Assembly: GCA_965222485.1 (NCBI GenBank)
Contig: CBDCUC010000039.1
Span: forward strand, 806,001-870,000
Reading direction: 5' to 3'
DNA length: 64,000 nt
From: CBDCUC01 sp965222485
GTDB lineage: Bacteria > Pseudomonadota > Alphaproteobacteria > Rhizobiales > Hyphomicrobiaceae
This document shows positions 8,575-17,585 of the stretch, piece by piece. The notes beneath the pieces were generated by a model. That model made no database searches and was not told where the DNA came from. It was given only the letters and a program-made list of their open reading frames with translations. Position 1 is the stretch's first letter. The number at the start of each line of letters is the position of its first letter. The position numbers and the translations under genes are program-made.

Positions 8575-10572
8575 GTGACCACCGCAGTGTCAGAACTCAA
8601 GGATTGGCGGTACGAAGTTGATCTGGAGAACATCGCCTGGGCCACCTTCGACCGAGAAGACGAGAGCGCCAACTCGCTGGGCCGTCGGCCAATCGAAGAG
8701 TTGGGCGTCATCATGGATGCCGTCGAAACCGGTGTGCGAAATCGCACAATCTCCGGCTTGGTAATCATCTCGGGCAAGAAGCGAGGCTTCGTCGTTGGGG
8801 CGGACATTCGTGAGTTCGACTCCTTTGAAACAGAAGCAGACGTCACGGACGCCTTGTTGCCCGTCAACGCATTGCTTGACCGTATCGAGAAATTGTCAGT
8901 TCCGGTTGTCGCCGCTATTCACGGCATTTGTGTTGGCGGTGGGTTGGAATTGGTGCTCGCGTGCCATTACCGTATCGCCACCAGGGATGACTCCACGCAA
9001 TTCGGTTTTCCCGAAGTCAAGCTCGGCATCTTTCCCGGCTTCAACGGCACCGTGCGTTCGATCAGACAGATAGGCGCGCTTAACGCGATGCCGATGATGC
9101 TGTCCGGCAAGTCGGTTCGCGCTGGTGCAGCACGCGCAATGGGCCTTGTGGACGAACTCGTCAACTTCCCCGAGCGCCTGCGCTGGGCGGCACGCAAGGC
9201 GGTGCTGAAGAAGCGCAAGTCGAAACCAGCAGGCGGTTTCAAGCAGGTGCTGACAAAGTGGCCGGCGCGCGGACTACTGGCGGCAAAGATGCGCACCGAA
9301 ACCAAGAAGAAGGCGCGCGAGGATCACTACCCGGCTCCATTCCGGTTATTGGATCTGTTCGAAAAGCACGGCGGCGACTATCAGGCCATGAAGCGGGCCG
9401 AGACAAAAACATTCGCACCTTTAATGATCTCGGACACATCGCGTAATTTGCGCCGCGTGTTCCGTTTATCCGAGCTTTTGAAAAAACAGGCCCCGAAGGG
9501 CCTTGGTTGGACCCCGGTACGCGCGCACATTATTGGCGCTGGCACGATGGGTGCCGACATCGCCGGATGGTGCGTCGCCTCCGGCATGGAAGTAACGCTT
9601 CAGGACTTGTCTGCCGATCAGATCGAGAAGGGGATTGCTGCGCAGTCCAAACTCTTCAAACGCAAGTTCAAGACCAAGGCCCAGCGCGACGCAGCCAAGG
9701 CGCGCCTGATCGCCGACCAAGAGGGCCGCGGTTTGTCGCGCGCCGATATCGTTATCGAAGCGATTGTCGAAAAACTTGAGGTGAAGCAGTCGCTGTTCAA
9801 AGACATCGAGACCAAGTTGAAACCGGGTGCGGTGATGGCTACCAACACCTCGTCCCTGCAGATTGAAGACATTTCCGAACCTCTTGCCGATCCTGGCCGT
9901 CTGATCGGCATCCACTTCTTCAATCCAGTGGCCCAGATGCCGCTTGTCGAGGTGATCCGCGGCGAGGGTACGCGTGAAGACGAAGTCAACAAAGGCGCAG
10001 CCTTCGTCAAGGCGATCGGGAAATTCCCGCTGATCGCAAAGAGCGTGCCGGGCTTCCTCGTCAACCGCGTCTTGGCTCCATACATGATGGGTGCGCTGGG
10101 CCGGGTGGACCGAGGCGAGGACATGCAAAAGATCGACGCGGCCGCGCGTGCCTTTGGCATGCCCATGGGCCCGGTCGAACTTGCCGACACGGTTGGCCTT
10201 GATGTGTGTGCCAATGTCGGTGAAATTTTGGGTCTTACCAACGACAACGAGCGCCTGCGTCGCCTCGTGTCTTCGGGCAGGATGGGCAAGAAATCCGGAG
10301 AGGGTTTCTATGTCTGGAAGGACGGCAAACCGGAAAAAACCGGCGAAGTAAAGTACGACCGCATTGAGCTTTCGCGGCTCGGCCGTGAGCTTGTGGAGCC
10401 TTTAATTGCCGAAGCGAAAAACGCGTTGGATGAGGGCGTTGTTGAGAGCGCAGACCTCGTGGACGCCGGCGTGATATTCGGAACGGGTTTTGCGCCATTC
10501 AGAGGCGGTCCACTTCATTACAGCGAAAGTAGCGATGATCCCGGTGCCGGCCATCGGGCGGCTGCGGAATAG
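8575..10572 (+). CDS. fadJ: Bifunctional enoyl-CoA hydratase / 3-hydroxyacyl-CoA dehydrogenase (FadJ-like)
   Basis: Carries out steps two and three of beta-oxidation. GTG 8575, preceded by GGGAG, is preferred over the upstream in-frame ATG at 8476 because the family begins near here and the intervening residues look random; this gives 665 aa. The N-terminal crotonase domain has GKKRGFVVGADIREF and HGICVGGGLELVLACHYRIA. The NAD-binding domain has GAGTMGADIAGWCVASG, and the 3-hydroxyacyl-CoA part has HFFNPVAQMPLVEVIRG. The match is good to FAPFRGGPLHY (about 10519), after which the frame ends 17 residues later, some 40 residues short of relatives; a frame change there is discussed in the findings. 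Acts with fadE and fadI. Confidence 0.9.
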   Translation: MTTAVSELKDWRYEVDLENIAWATFDREDESANSLGRRPIEELGVIMDAVETGVRNRTISGLVIISGKKRGFVVGADIREFDSFETEADVTDALLPVNALLDRIEKLSVPVVAAIHGICVGGGLELVLACHYRIATRDDSTQFGFPEVKLGIFPGFNGTVRSIRQIGALNAMPMMLSGKSVRAGAARAMGLVDELVNFPERLRWAARKAVLKKRKSKPAGGFKQVLTKWPARGLLAAKMRTETKKKAREDHYPAPFRLLDLFEKHGGDYQAMKRAETKTFAPLMISDTSRNLRRVFRLSELLKKQAPKGLGWTPVRAHIIGAGTMGADIAGWCVASGMEVTLQDLSADQIEKGIAAQSKLFKRKFKTKAQRDAAKARLIADQEGRGLSRADIVIEAIVEKLEVKQSLFKDIETKLKPGAVMATNTSSLQIEDISEPLADPGRLIGIHFFNPVAQMPLVEVIRGEGTREDEVNKGAAFVKAIGKFPLIAKSVPGFLVNRVLAPYMMGALGRVDRGEDMQKIDAAARAFGMPMGPVELADTVGLDVCANVGEILGLTNDNERLRRLVSSGRMGKKSGEGFYVWKDGKPEKTGEVKYDRIELSRLGRELVEPLIAEAKNALDEGVVESADLVDAGVIFGTGFAPFRGGPLHYSESSDDPGAGHRAAAE

Positions 10573-10695
10573 TCCGAGAATTGAGACAGCATCCACAAAA
10601 CAGCGAAGGCCTTGGAAAAGTTATTGGCCCGCGGCAGCGAACGGATGTGGCATTGCAGATGATGTTGAACATGACCAAGGCAAGGAGCAAGACCC

Positions 10696-12000
10696 ATGAC
10701 TGAAAGTTTGGCCCGGGTGGCCGTCATAGGTGGGGTCCGCACACCGTTTTGCCGTTCAAATACGCTCTACGCTGATTTGTCGAACCTTGACATGATGACA
10801 GCCACGCTGAACGGCTTGGTCGACAGCTACAATCTCAAAGGTGCACACATTGACGAGGTTGTCGGCGGTGCCGTCGTCACCCATTCAAAAGACTGGAACA
10901 TCGCACGCGAAGCCGTGCTGGGTACAAGCCTTGCAACGTCGACACCCGGCATCACCTTGATGCAGGCTTGCGGCACCAGCATCCAGGCCGCAATGGGCAT
11001 TGCCGCAAAGATCGCGACGGGCCAGATCGACTCCGGAATCGCAATGGGCTCTGATACGACATCGGATCCGCCCATTGTATTTTCCAAAAAATTCGCGAAG
11101 CGTTTGAATGAAATCTCGCGCATGAAAACCATGGGCGATCGCCTGCGCGCCTTCAAGGGATTCTCACCCGGCGAACTTGCTCCGCAACCACCTGCTGTAT
11201 TCGAACCGCGTACCGGATTGAGCATGGGTGAACATTGCGAGCTGATGGCAAAACAATGGAATGTTTCGCGCGCCGAGCAGGACCAACTCGCATATGAGAG
11301 TCATACCAAAGCGGTCGAAGCCTACCGTAGCGGTTACATGGACGACTTAATCGTGCCTTGCGCGGGCGTCTTCCGCGACAACAACATCCGAGAGGATATC
11401 GATCTCGATAAGTTATCAACTCTTAAGACCGTCTTTGATAAGTCGCGCGCGGGCACATTGACGGCCGCGAACTCGACACCACTGACGGATGGCGCGGCAA
11501 GTGTGTTGCTTGCCTCTGAGGATTGGGCGAAAAAACGCGGGCTACCGGTCAAGGCCTATCTCACCTATTCGCAGCATGTGGCAAACAATTTCGTCGAAGG
11601 CGAAGGACTGCTGATGGCACCGACCATCGCCGTCTCCAAAATGCTGGAGCGTGCGGGGCTCAGCCTGCAGGATTTCGACCTCTACGAAATTCACGAGGCC
11701 TTTGCAGCCCAGGTCCTCGCAACGCTCAAGGCCTGGCAGGACCCAAAGTACTGTGCTGAAAGGCTGGGACGGTCAGAACCTCTTGGAGAAATTGATCGCG
11801 CCAAGATGAACGTGAAGGGGTCTTCCATCGCGTTTGGTCATCCGTTCGCAGCAACCGGGGCGCGCATAATCGCCAATCTGGCCAAATTGCTCGACGAGCG
11901 CGGCGGGCGCGGCCTGATTTCTGTCTGCACGGCAGGCGGAATGGGCGTGTCAGCCATCATGGAAAGCGCCAAAGCCGCCGAGGAGCGCCAAGCTGCCTGA
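10696..12000 (+). CDS. fadI: Acetyl-CoA C-acyltransferase (3-ketoacyl-CoA thiolase), FadI type
   Basis: 434 residues, the size of FadI (436). Performs the thiolytic last step of beta-oxidation. The nucleophile is Cys92 in LMQACGTSIQAAMG; the catalytic His is in LYEIHEAFAAQ and the second Cys in SVCTAGGMGVSA, with GHPFAATGAR between. AAGGAG is spaced nine bases before ATG 10696. It is the last gene of the fadE-fadJ-fadI series and is followed by a strong terminator at 12068. Confidence 0.95.
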   Translation: MTESLARVAVIGGVRTPFCRSNTLYADLSNLDMMTATLNGLVDSYNLKGAHIDEVVGGAVVTHSKDWNIAREAVLGTSLATSTPGITLMQACGTSIQAAMGIAAKIATGQIDSGIAMGSDTTSDPPIVFSKKFAKRLNEISRMKTMGDRLRAFKGFSPGELAPQPPAVFEPRTGLSMGEHCELMAKQWNVSRAEQDQLAYESHTKAVEAYRSGYMDDLIVPCAGVFRDNNIREDIDLDKLSTLKTVFDKSRAGTLTAANSTPLTDGAASVLLASEDWAKKRGLPVKAYLTYSQHVANNFVEGEGLLMAPTIAVSKMLERAGLSLQDFDLYEIHEAFAAQVLATLKAWQDPKYCAERLGRSEPLGEIDRAKMNVKGSSIAFGHPFAATGARIIANLAKLLDERGGRGLISVCTAGGMGVSAIMESAKAAEERQAA

Positions 12001-12067
12001 TACGCGCGAGGGAGCCCCGAGAAGTACTTTGTATCTCGCCGGCACGGTAGACAGGCGTCCCCTCTGC

Positions 12068-12089
12068 GCCTCTTTCGAGAGGCTTTTTT
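12068..12089 (+). terminator. Rho-independent terminator of fadI
   Basis: Stem GCCTCT (12068-12073) / AGAGGC (12078-12083), tetraloop TTCG, followed by six T (12084-12089). Classic intrinsic terminator 68 bases after the fadI stop. Confidence 0.9.
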
Positions 12090-12173
12090 CAGGAGCAAGG
12101 CGACCGGGCCAATGCACTTCGATCGTCCGCGGGTCTACCAGCGCGGACGTGTATCGGCAGTGTCAATAAAGCA

Positions 12174-12225
12174 CCGCCCTGTCGGAGGTGCGGCGCGCAG
12201 CGCCAATTGCACCGCGAGACAAAAC
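12174..12225 (+). repeat. Extragenic repeat, type H2 copy A
   Basis: First copy of a 52-bp direct repeat (second at 12262-12313, 88 bases on, one mismatch). It folds as outer helix GGTGC (12187-12191) / GCACC (12209-12213), inner helix GGCGC (12192-12196) / GCGCC (12200-12204), loop GCA and a four-base bulge AATT on the 3' side, then the tail GCGAGACAAAAC. The same architecture recurs with different bases at 47 and 52 kb. It lies between the convergent ends of fadI and icd. Confidence 0.85.
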
Positions 12226-12237
12226 CTCCTATGTCCG

Positions 12238-12313
12238 GGAGCAAGGCGACCCGGCCGCAGGCCGCCCTGTCGGAGGTGCGGCGCGCAGCGCCAATTGCAC
12301 CGCGAGACGAAAC
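12238..12313 (+). repeat. Extragenic repeat, type H2 copy B with 5' head hairpin
   Basis: Second H2 copy (outer helix 12275-12279/12297-12301), differing from copy A by one base in the tail (GAGACGAAAC). It has a fuller head: GGGAGCAAGGCGACCC, then a small hairpin CGGCC (12252-12256) / GGCCG (12260-12264). The same head, small hairpin and GTCGGAGGTG stretch occur in inverted orientation at 47442-47523. A partial head copy is at 12092-12110. Confidence 0.85.
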
Positions 12314-12326
12314 AGCAATTACCAGC

Positions 12327-13544
12327 CTACGCAGCACTCATCGCCTTTTTCAGGTTCTCGTCGATCGCGTCCAGGAAGCCGGTTGTCGATAGCCACGGTT
12401 GATCAGGCCCGATCAACAGCGCCAAATCCTTGGTCATCTGCCCACCTTCGACCGTATCGACGCAAACCTTTTCCAATGTCGCTGCAAACTTTGCCAAGTC
12501 CTTTTTATCGTCGAGCTTGGCACGATGCGCCAGACCACGCGTCCAGGCAAAGATCGAAGCGATCGAATTCGTGGACGTTTCGTTGCCTTTTTGATGTTCG
12601 CGATAATGGCGGGTCACGGTCCCGTGCGCGGCCTCCGCCTCAACAGTCTTTCCATCCGGCGTCATCAATACCGATGTCATCAGCCCAAGCGAACCGAAGC
12701 CTTGCGCCACAGTGTCGGATTGCACGTCGCCATCGTAGTTCTTGCAGGCCCACACGTAGCCGCCCGACCATTTGAGTGCTGCTGCCACCATGTCGTCGAT
12801 GAGACGATGCTCGTAGGTAATACCCTTGGCCTTGAACTTGTCCTTGAATTCCGCATCAAAGACGTCCTGGAACAGGTCCTTGAACCGCCCGTCATATGCT
12901 TTCAGAATTGTGTTCTTGGTCGACAGGTAGACGGGATACCCGCGGTTGAGGCCATAGTTCATCGATGCGCGCGCAAAGTCCCTGATGGAGTCATCCAGGT
13001 TATACATCGCCATGGCAACACCGGAGCCAGGTGCCTGGAAAACCTCGTGTTCGATCGTTTCGCCATCCTCGCCAACGAATGTGATCGTGAGCTTGCCAGC
13101 CCCGGGAAACTTAAAATCGGTTGCGCGGTACTGATCGCCGAAGGCATGACGCCCAACAATGACCGGCTGCGTCCAGCCCGGTACAAGTCGCGGCACGTTC
13201 TTGGCAATGATGGGCTCGCGGAAGATCACACCACCCAGGATGTTGCGGATGGTACCGTTGGGTGAACGGTACATGCGCTTCAGCCCGAACTCCTCCACGC
13301 GTGCTTCATCTGGCGTAATCGTTGCGCACTTCACGCCGACACCGTGCTTTTGGATTGCATGGGCGGCATCGACGGTGACCTGATCGTCCGTCTTATCGCG
13401 ATACTCGATCCCCAGATCGTAATATTCCAGATTGACGTCGATGTAGGGATGAATGAGTTTGTCCTTGATGAACTGCCAAATGATGCGCGTCATCTCATCG
13501 CCGTCCAATTCGACGACGGTTCCGGTCACCTTGATCTTCTGCAT
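12327..13544 (-). CDS. icd: NADP-dependent isocitrate dehydrogenase (eukaryotic-like, type II)
   Basis: 405 residues from ATG 13544 (MQKIKVTGTVVELDGDEMTR); an upstream in-frame ATG at 13583 would add 13 unlikely residues. Converts isocitrate to 2-oxoglutarate in the TCA cycle. The sequence is the homodimeric eukaryotic-like subfamily that alphaproteobacteria use: RSPNGTIRNILGG substrate loop, KCATITPDEARVEEF, YDGDVQSDTVAQGFGSLGLM metal-binding region with its aspartates, and AEAAHGTVTRHYREHQKG cofactor region. Convergent with fadI across the repeat-bearing gap. Confidence 0.96.
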   Translation of the reverse strand: MQKIKVTGTVVELDGDEMTRIIWQFIKDKLIHPYIDVNLEYYDLGIEYRDKTDDQVTVDAAHAIQKHGVGVKCATITPDEARVEEFGLKRMYRSPNGTIRNILGGVIFREPIIAKNVPRLVPGWTQPVIVGRHAFGDQYRATDFKFPGAGKLTITFVGEDGETIEHEVFQAPGSGVAMAMYNLDDSIRDFARASMNYGLNRGYPVYLSTKNTILKAYDGRFKDLFQDVFDAEFKDKFKAKGITYEHRLIDDMVAAALKWSGGYVWACKNYDGDVQSDTVAQGFGSLGLMTSVLMTPDGKTVEAEAAHGTVTRHYREHQKGNETSTNSIASIFAWTRGLAHRAKLDDKKDLAKFAATLEKVCVDTVEGGQMTKDLALLIGPDQPWLSTTGFLDAIDENLKKAMSAA

Positions 13545-13700
13545 ATGTTTGAATGGCCTTTGTTTGATGGCTGGTTCGGGCAAAGTGGCGGCACATTAGC
13601 GGCGTCACCGCAGTGCAACAAGCCCCTGCCCTGTGGGTAAAGCATGAGAAAGGGGTGGCCCGCCGCCACACTGGTCAATTGAGTTAAGGAAGATCGCCTT

Positions 13701-14945
13701 TTGCAGATTGAAATCGTCCAAAAGGACGGGTTCGCCACGCCCTGTCTATCCGGCACCAATCTTGACATTGGCGCGCTCGTGCACGCCTGCCATGACAAAT
13801 CGATCGACGAAGCGTTGGCGAAACTCCAAGTGCCCGGCCTGGAACGGGAGACGCTCGAGCCTGTACTCGATTATTGCGCAAGGCTGCGGTGTGAGGACGA
13901 TGCGTCCAGTTGTTCGGGGTGCCGCCGTCGCAGCAACGCCGATGGTGTCCACACGCTGGACGACTTCATTGCCCGGCGCAAGGAAATCATCGTTGACGAT
14001 GGCCGCGTGACATTATGCGGCCAAGGCGAGGAAACGCTAAAGGTCCCATCCCTTGAGGCACTTCTACAGACCTGGGAGGGCGAGAGCTATTGGTTCTGGG
14101 CACGCCGCGTCATTCGCAAGCTGCGCCACGGCTTACGCCGGGCCAACAAGAACGTGGCCCCGTTTGCTGGAGCAGGCGAAACCCCAAGTGTGATCCTTGT
14201 GGCACCACAACTGGCCGACAACATCGGCATGGTGGCGCGCGCGATGGCAAATTTCGGCCTCGATGAAATGCGCCTGGTTGCCCCGCGCGACGGCTGGCCG
14301 AACGAGCGCGCACGTGTTGCGGCCTCAGGCGCCAACTACGTGATCGACGGTGCCGAAGCGCACGATAACCTGGAGCAGGCGGTCGGCGACTTGAATTGGG
14401 TTTGTGCGACGACCGCGCGCCAGCGCGATCTCACCAAGCCCGTCATGACACCAGCTCAGGCTGTTGAAGAAATGGTGCGGCGAATTGCCTGCGGGCAGCG
14501 TTGCGGTGTGCTGTTCGGACGCGAGAATAATGGACTGACGACACCGGAAATCGCAATTGCTGACGCTGCAGTTATGATCCCTGTAAACAGTCGCTTTGCC
14601 TCTTTGAACCTCGCCCAGGCAGTTCTGATACTTGGCTATTCCTGGATTCTGACACAGGACCAAAAGAGCCTGGGGCGCGTCACCCACTACGAAAAGCCTC
14701 TTGCGGAAGGGCTGAATGTCGCACCGGAGGATGTTGCGACCCGTGAGGACGTATTCGGATTTTTCGAGCACCTGGAAAACGAGTTGGAAAGGCTCGGTTT
14801 TTTTTATCCGCCAGAGCGTCGGGAGGCCGTCGTGAACAATATCAGAACGATGTTTCTGAGGCTCCAGCTCACGCGTCATGAGGTGCGCACATTACGTGGT
14901 ATTGTTGCCACGCTTGCACTGGGCAAAGGGAAGGCCCGCAAGTAA
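13701..14945 (+). CDS. trmJ: TrmJ-type tRNA 2'-O-methyltransferase with DUF433-like N-terminal domain
   Basis: 414 residues from TTG 13701, preceded by AAGGA at 13687. Residues about 160-320 are a SPOUT methyltransferase of the TrmJ group, which methylates the ribose of nucleotide 32 in tRNA: PQLADNIGMVARAMANFG (169-186), LFGRENNGLT (271-280) and IPVNSRFASLNLAQAV (293-308) are the three SAM-knot motifs. A normal alphaproteobacterial TrmJ is about 250-280 residues. The additional ~150 N-terminal residues start with a DUF433-like segment (5-62, with PCLSGTNLDIGALV) and a cluster Cys59, Cys64, Cys71, Cys74 that could bind metal. The domain boundary at ~135 is in one continuous frame, so the fusion is real in this sequence. 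Confidence 0.88.
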   Translation: MQIEIVQKDGFATPCLSGTNLDIGALVHACHDKSIDEALAKLQVPGLERETLEPVLDYCARLRCEDDASSCSGCRRRSNADGVHTLDDFIARRKEIIVDDGRVTLCGQGEETLKVPSLEALLQTWEGESYWFWARRVIRKLRHGLRRANKNVAPFAGAGETPSVILVAPQLADNIGMVARAMANFGLDEMRLVAPRDGWPNERARVAASGANYVIDGAEAHDNLEQAVGDLNWVCATTARQRDLTKPVMTPAQAVEEMVRRIACGQRCGVLFGRENNGLTTPEIAIADAAVMIPVNSRFASLNLAQAVLILGYSWILTQDQKSLGRVTHYEKPLAEGLNVAPEDVATREDVFGFFEHLENELERLGFFYPPERREAVVNNIRTMFLRLQLTRHEVRTLRGIVATLALGKGKARK

Positions 14946-15155
14946 GCCTGTGCACCCGCCTTATTCGCGACATGATTTGGGTTGAGCGATGCCCCCGATA
15001 CGGTGTGGGACGGGAAACATAGGAAATTTCGGGGCTGCGGCCCTAGAGATTGAGACGAGCACCATCAGGTGTCGTGGGAACTTGCCCTGCGCTTTGCCGA
15101 CCATTCAGGCCATTGAGAAAATGTGCGGATCAGGGGCTATCGGGAGATGCGGATT

Positions 15156-15746
15156 ATGACAATTGCGGGGATGTGGCGACTGAGTGCGTTAGGCGGAGCG
15201 TTAATTGCGTTCACCGTCGCAAGCGGGATGCCAGCCCAGTCGAAAGAATTGAGCGAGAAATCGATCAAGACGTTTATGGAATACGCTTGGTCGCTCGTTC
15301 CTGAACAGTTCACGCCGCCCAACGGCAAGACGATCAAGATCGACAAATCCAAAAAGGAACAAGTCATCGTGCCGATTGACGTGGCGCGCGAAGTTGTGCG
15401 CGTCGGCCGCTTGTCCGCCCATGCCCAGGTTTGTGATCTTAAGGCCGCGCAGGTCGCCAACTATCGGTCATTGATGCGCCGTGAACAGGCCAAGAAGAAG
15501 TGGAACGAGCAGCAGATGGTCTTTATCAGCCAGCTTCATCTGACGACGGTGATGCTGCTGACAGGCAAAATCAAACTGGTCGAAAAGGACGGTAACAAAG
15601 AGGTCGTCGTGACCGAAAGCGCGGCCAAAGCCCAGACCTGCACGGCGGAGCAAAGCAAAAAAGTAAGCGAACTCATCGTAAAGTACGTCAAGGCGGGGCC
15701 CGCCCCGCCTCCAGTGGCAGCAGCCACTGAGAAGAAGAAGCAATAG
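15156..15746 (+). CDS. Secreted hypothetical protein (196 aa)
   Basis: Begins MTIAGMWRLSALGGALIAF, a signal peptide with likely cleavage near PAQS-KE; ATG 15156 is nine bases after GGGAG. The mature part is helical and lysine-rich, contains SEKSIKTFMEYAWSLVPEQF and two Cys (VCDLKAAQ and QTCTAEQ) that could pair in the periplasm, and ends in a proline/alanine and lysine tail. Similar lengths of unannotated periplasmic protein are common in Hyphomicrobiales but I do not recognise a named domain. A strong hairpin terminator at 15831 closes the unit. Confidence 0.75.
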   Translation: MTIAGMWRLSALGGALIAFTVASGMPAQSKELSEKSIKTFMEYAWSLVPEQFTPPNGKTIKIDKSKKEQVIVPIDVAREVVRVGRLSAHAQVCDLKAAQVANYRSLMRREQAKKKWNEQQMVFISQLHLTTVMLLTGKIKLVEKDGNKEVVVTESAAKAQTCTAEQSKKVSELIVKYVKAGPAPPPVAAATEKKKQ

Positions 15747-15830
15747 CTAACTTCCGCGTGGCCGCCTGCGCTAGCATGCCCCAAGGTCGTTGACGCGGAC
15801 GAATATCACCAGTATGAACTCGACTTCCGG

Positions 15831-15854
15831 CGCGGGCCCAAATAAGGGCCCGCG
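15831..15854 (+). terminator. GC-rich terminator hairpin
   Basis: Perfect stem CGCGGGCCC (15831-15839) / GGGCCCGCG (15846-15854) with AAATAA loop, followed by TTCGTTT. Separates the secreted protein gene from rpsD. Confidence 0.7.
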
Positions 15855-16014
15855 TTCGTTTGCGCACCCGCGGCCGGTCGCCCCGACTATTGGGAAGATC
15901 GAGCCTGTCGGCCTAAACCACCTGATCGCAGCGTGCGGCCGGTGTTCGGGCAGAGGAGGGGGCGCTCCAAGTCTTTAACCAATAAGACCGACAAGCCAAT
16001 TGGAGTGCTGAACT

Positions 16015-16632
16015 ATGACCAAGCGCATCCGCGCCAAACACAAGATCGACCGTCGTCTCGGAGAGAATATTTGGGGCCGCCCCAAAAGCCCGCTGAACAA
16101 GCGCGAGTCGCGCCCTGGGCAACACGGTGACCGGCGCATGAGCAAGACGTCCGACTTCGGACAGCAGCTCAAGGCAAAGCAGAAGCTCAAAGGCTACTAC
16201 GGCAATATCACTGAGCGCCAGTTTCTGCGCACCTACAAAGAAGCGGTGCGCCTCAAGGGCTCAACTTCAGAGCACATTATCGGTCTATTGGAGCGTCGGC
16301 TCGACGCGCTGGTATACCGCGCCATGTTTGTCCCGACCGTATTTTCTGCCCGTCAATTCGTCAGCCATGGCCACATCACGGTGAACGGACGGCGTGTGAC
16401 CATTCCCTCCTACCGTTGCCGTATCGGCGACGTCATTGAAGTACGCGAGAAGTCACGCCAGCTTCCACTCGTGTTGGAAGCGACGAAGAGCGCCGAGCGC
16501 GATGTGCCTGACTACATCGAAGCCGACCACAGTAAAATGAAGGCTAGCCTGGTGCGTGTTCCCGCGCTGTCGGACGTGCCATATCCGGTACAGATGGAAC
16601 CAAACCTGGTGGTCGAATTCTATTCGCGCTAA
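16015..16632 (+). CDS. rpsD: 30S ribosomal protein S4
   Basis: 205 residues, the standard length. Primary 16S rRNA-binding protein that starts small-subunit assembly. Begins MTKRIRAKHKIDRRLGENIW, includes SPLNKRESRPGQHG and the S4 RNA-binding domain with LERRLDALVYRAMF and QFVSHGHITVNGRRVTIPSY, and ends VVEFYSR. It has the single-gene location usual in alphaproteobacteria, away from the S10/alpha operons. A hairpin terminator follows at 16675. Confidence 0.98.
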   Translation: MTKRIRAKHKIDRRLGENIWGRPKSPLNKRESRPGQHGDRRMSKTSDFGQQLKAKQKLKGYYGNITERQFLRTYKEAVRLKGSTSEHIIGLLERRLDALVYRAMFVPTVFSARQFVSHGHITVNGRRVTIPSYRCRIGDVIEVREKSRQLPLVLEATKSAERDVPDYIEADHSKMKASLVRVPALSDVPYPVQMEPNLVVEFYSR

Positions 16633-16674
16633 CAAAGCCGGATTGTTGATTTACCAGAACGATCTGCCAATACG

Positions 16675-16704
16675 CGGCGCGCAATCCCATTGGTTTGCGC
16701 GCCG
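16675..16704 (+). terminator. Hairpin terminator after rpsD
   Basis: Perfect 10-base arms CGGCGCGCAA (16675-16684) and TTGCGCGCCG (16695-16704), then TTGTCCTATTTC. Lies between convergent rpsD and the glycosyltransferase gene and could act in both directions. Confidence 0.7.
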
Positions 16705-16754
16705 TTGTCCTATTTCAAGCCACATGAGATGGGCGGCAAAAATTCTACTCGTAT

Positions 16755-17585
16755 TCACGGTACCGATGGCGCAACGGGCGCTGAGGCATCCCTGACGAGG
16801 AGAGGCTGCCGTTCTGGCTCGCGGGTGCGAATAAGGTTAGCGGCTGTACAATAAAGCCAACGGCCAAAACCCAATGCCTCTATATCGAAGAACACGCCGC
16901 GCAACCGCGACTCCACGGTCGGCGAACGCCAGCGACTTCCCCGCGCCGCGTTTCGCTTTTTTCCCGAAGGTCTAATGGTCGACGGAAACCCATGTTGGGA
17001 AACCGGACATGGAAACACACCGTACGTGTCGAGGCCCATGATCCAATTGTAGCGAAGATCTGCATCCACAGGTCGCACACGCGGTCGCACGCGCAAAAGT
17101 TTTCTAGCGCCGCGCGCGCTGAGCAGGTAAGCACCTGCGCTTTTTGGCACGCTTGAATATTTGACCAAGTGTCTGTCGTCAGCCACGGCACAAAGGCTCA
17201 TGACAACGCGATTGGTCTCGCTCGACAAGCGCACGATATCCCAGCGCGCAGGCAAGTTTTGCATGACATTAGAAAGGAGCTTTTTGAAGTCGCTGTCAAA
17301 GGTCACGTCATCTTCAAGAATAAGTGCTGCGCCGTGCCCTTGCTTCAACATTTGCTCCGCCGCCAGCAGATGGCTCGCGTAACAGCCAATCTCTCCTGGA
17401 AGCAACCGGGAACGCAGTTCGCCTGAAGAACTGAAGAATTGGTCGCGCAAGTGCGATGGAACATCATAGCCATCCACGGCGCGAACCCGCCTCAGGTCCA
17501 ATCCTGCATGCTTCGCCTGTTGGCGAACGTGCTTCAGCCGGGCGCTATCAGCGTCGCGATTAATAACGAATGTCGGAAGTTGCAT
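16755..17585 (-). CDS. Glycosyltransferase family 25 (LPS type)
   Basis: 276 residues. GT25 enzymes add galactose or related sugars to lipopolysaccharide or glycans in the cytoplasm. Visible marks: the N-terminal MQLPTFVINRDADSARL, LPGEIGCYASHL near residue 63 and the metal-binding acidic motif ALILEDDV near residue 87, followed by KSAGAYLLSARGARKLL. The last ~60 residues are Arg-rich and less conserved. It is alone between rpsD and small exported protein genes. Sugar donor and acceptor cannot be inferred. Confidence 0.88.
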   Translation of the reverse strand: MQLPTFVINRDADSARLKHVRQQAKHAGLDLRRVRAVDGYDVPSHLRDQFFSSSGELRSRLLPGEIGCYASHLLAAEQMLKQGHGAALILEDDVTFDSDFKKLLSNVMQNLPARWDIVRLSSETNRVVMSLCAVADDRHLVKYSSVPKSAGAYLLSARGARKLLRVRPRVRPVDADLRYNWIMGLDTYGVFPCPVSQHGFPSTIRPSGKKRNAARGSRWRSPTVESRLRGVFFDIEALGFGRWLYCTAANLIRTREPERQPLLVRDASAPVAPSVP

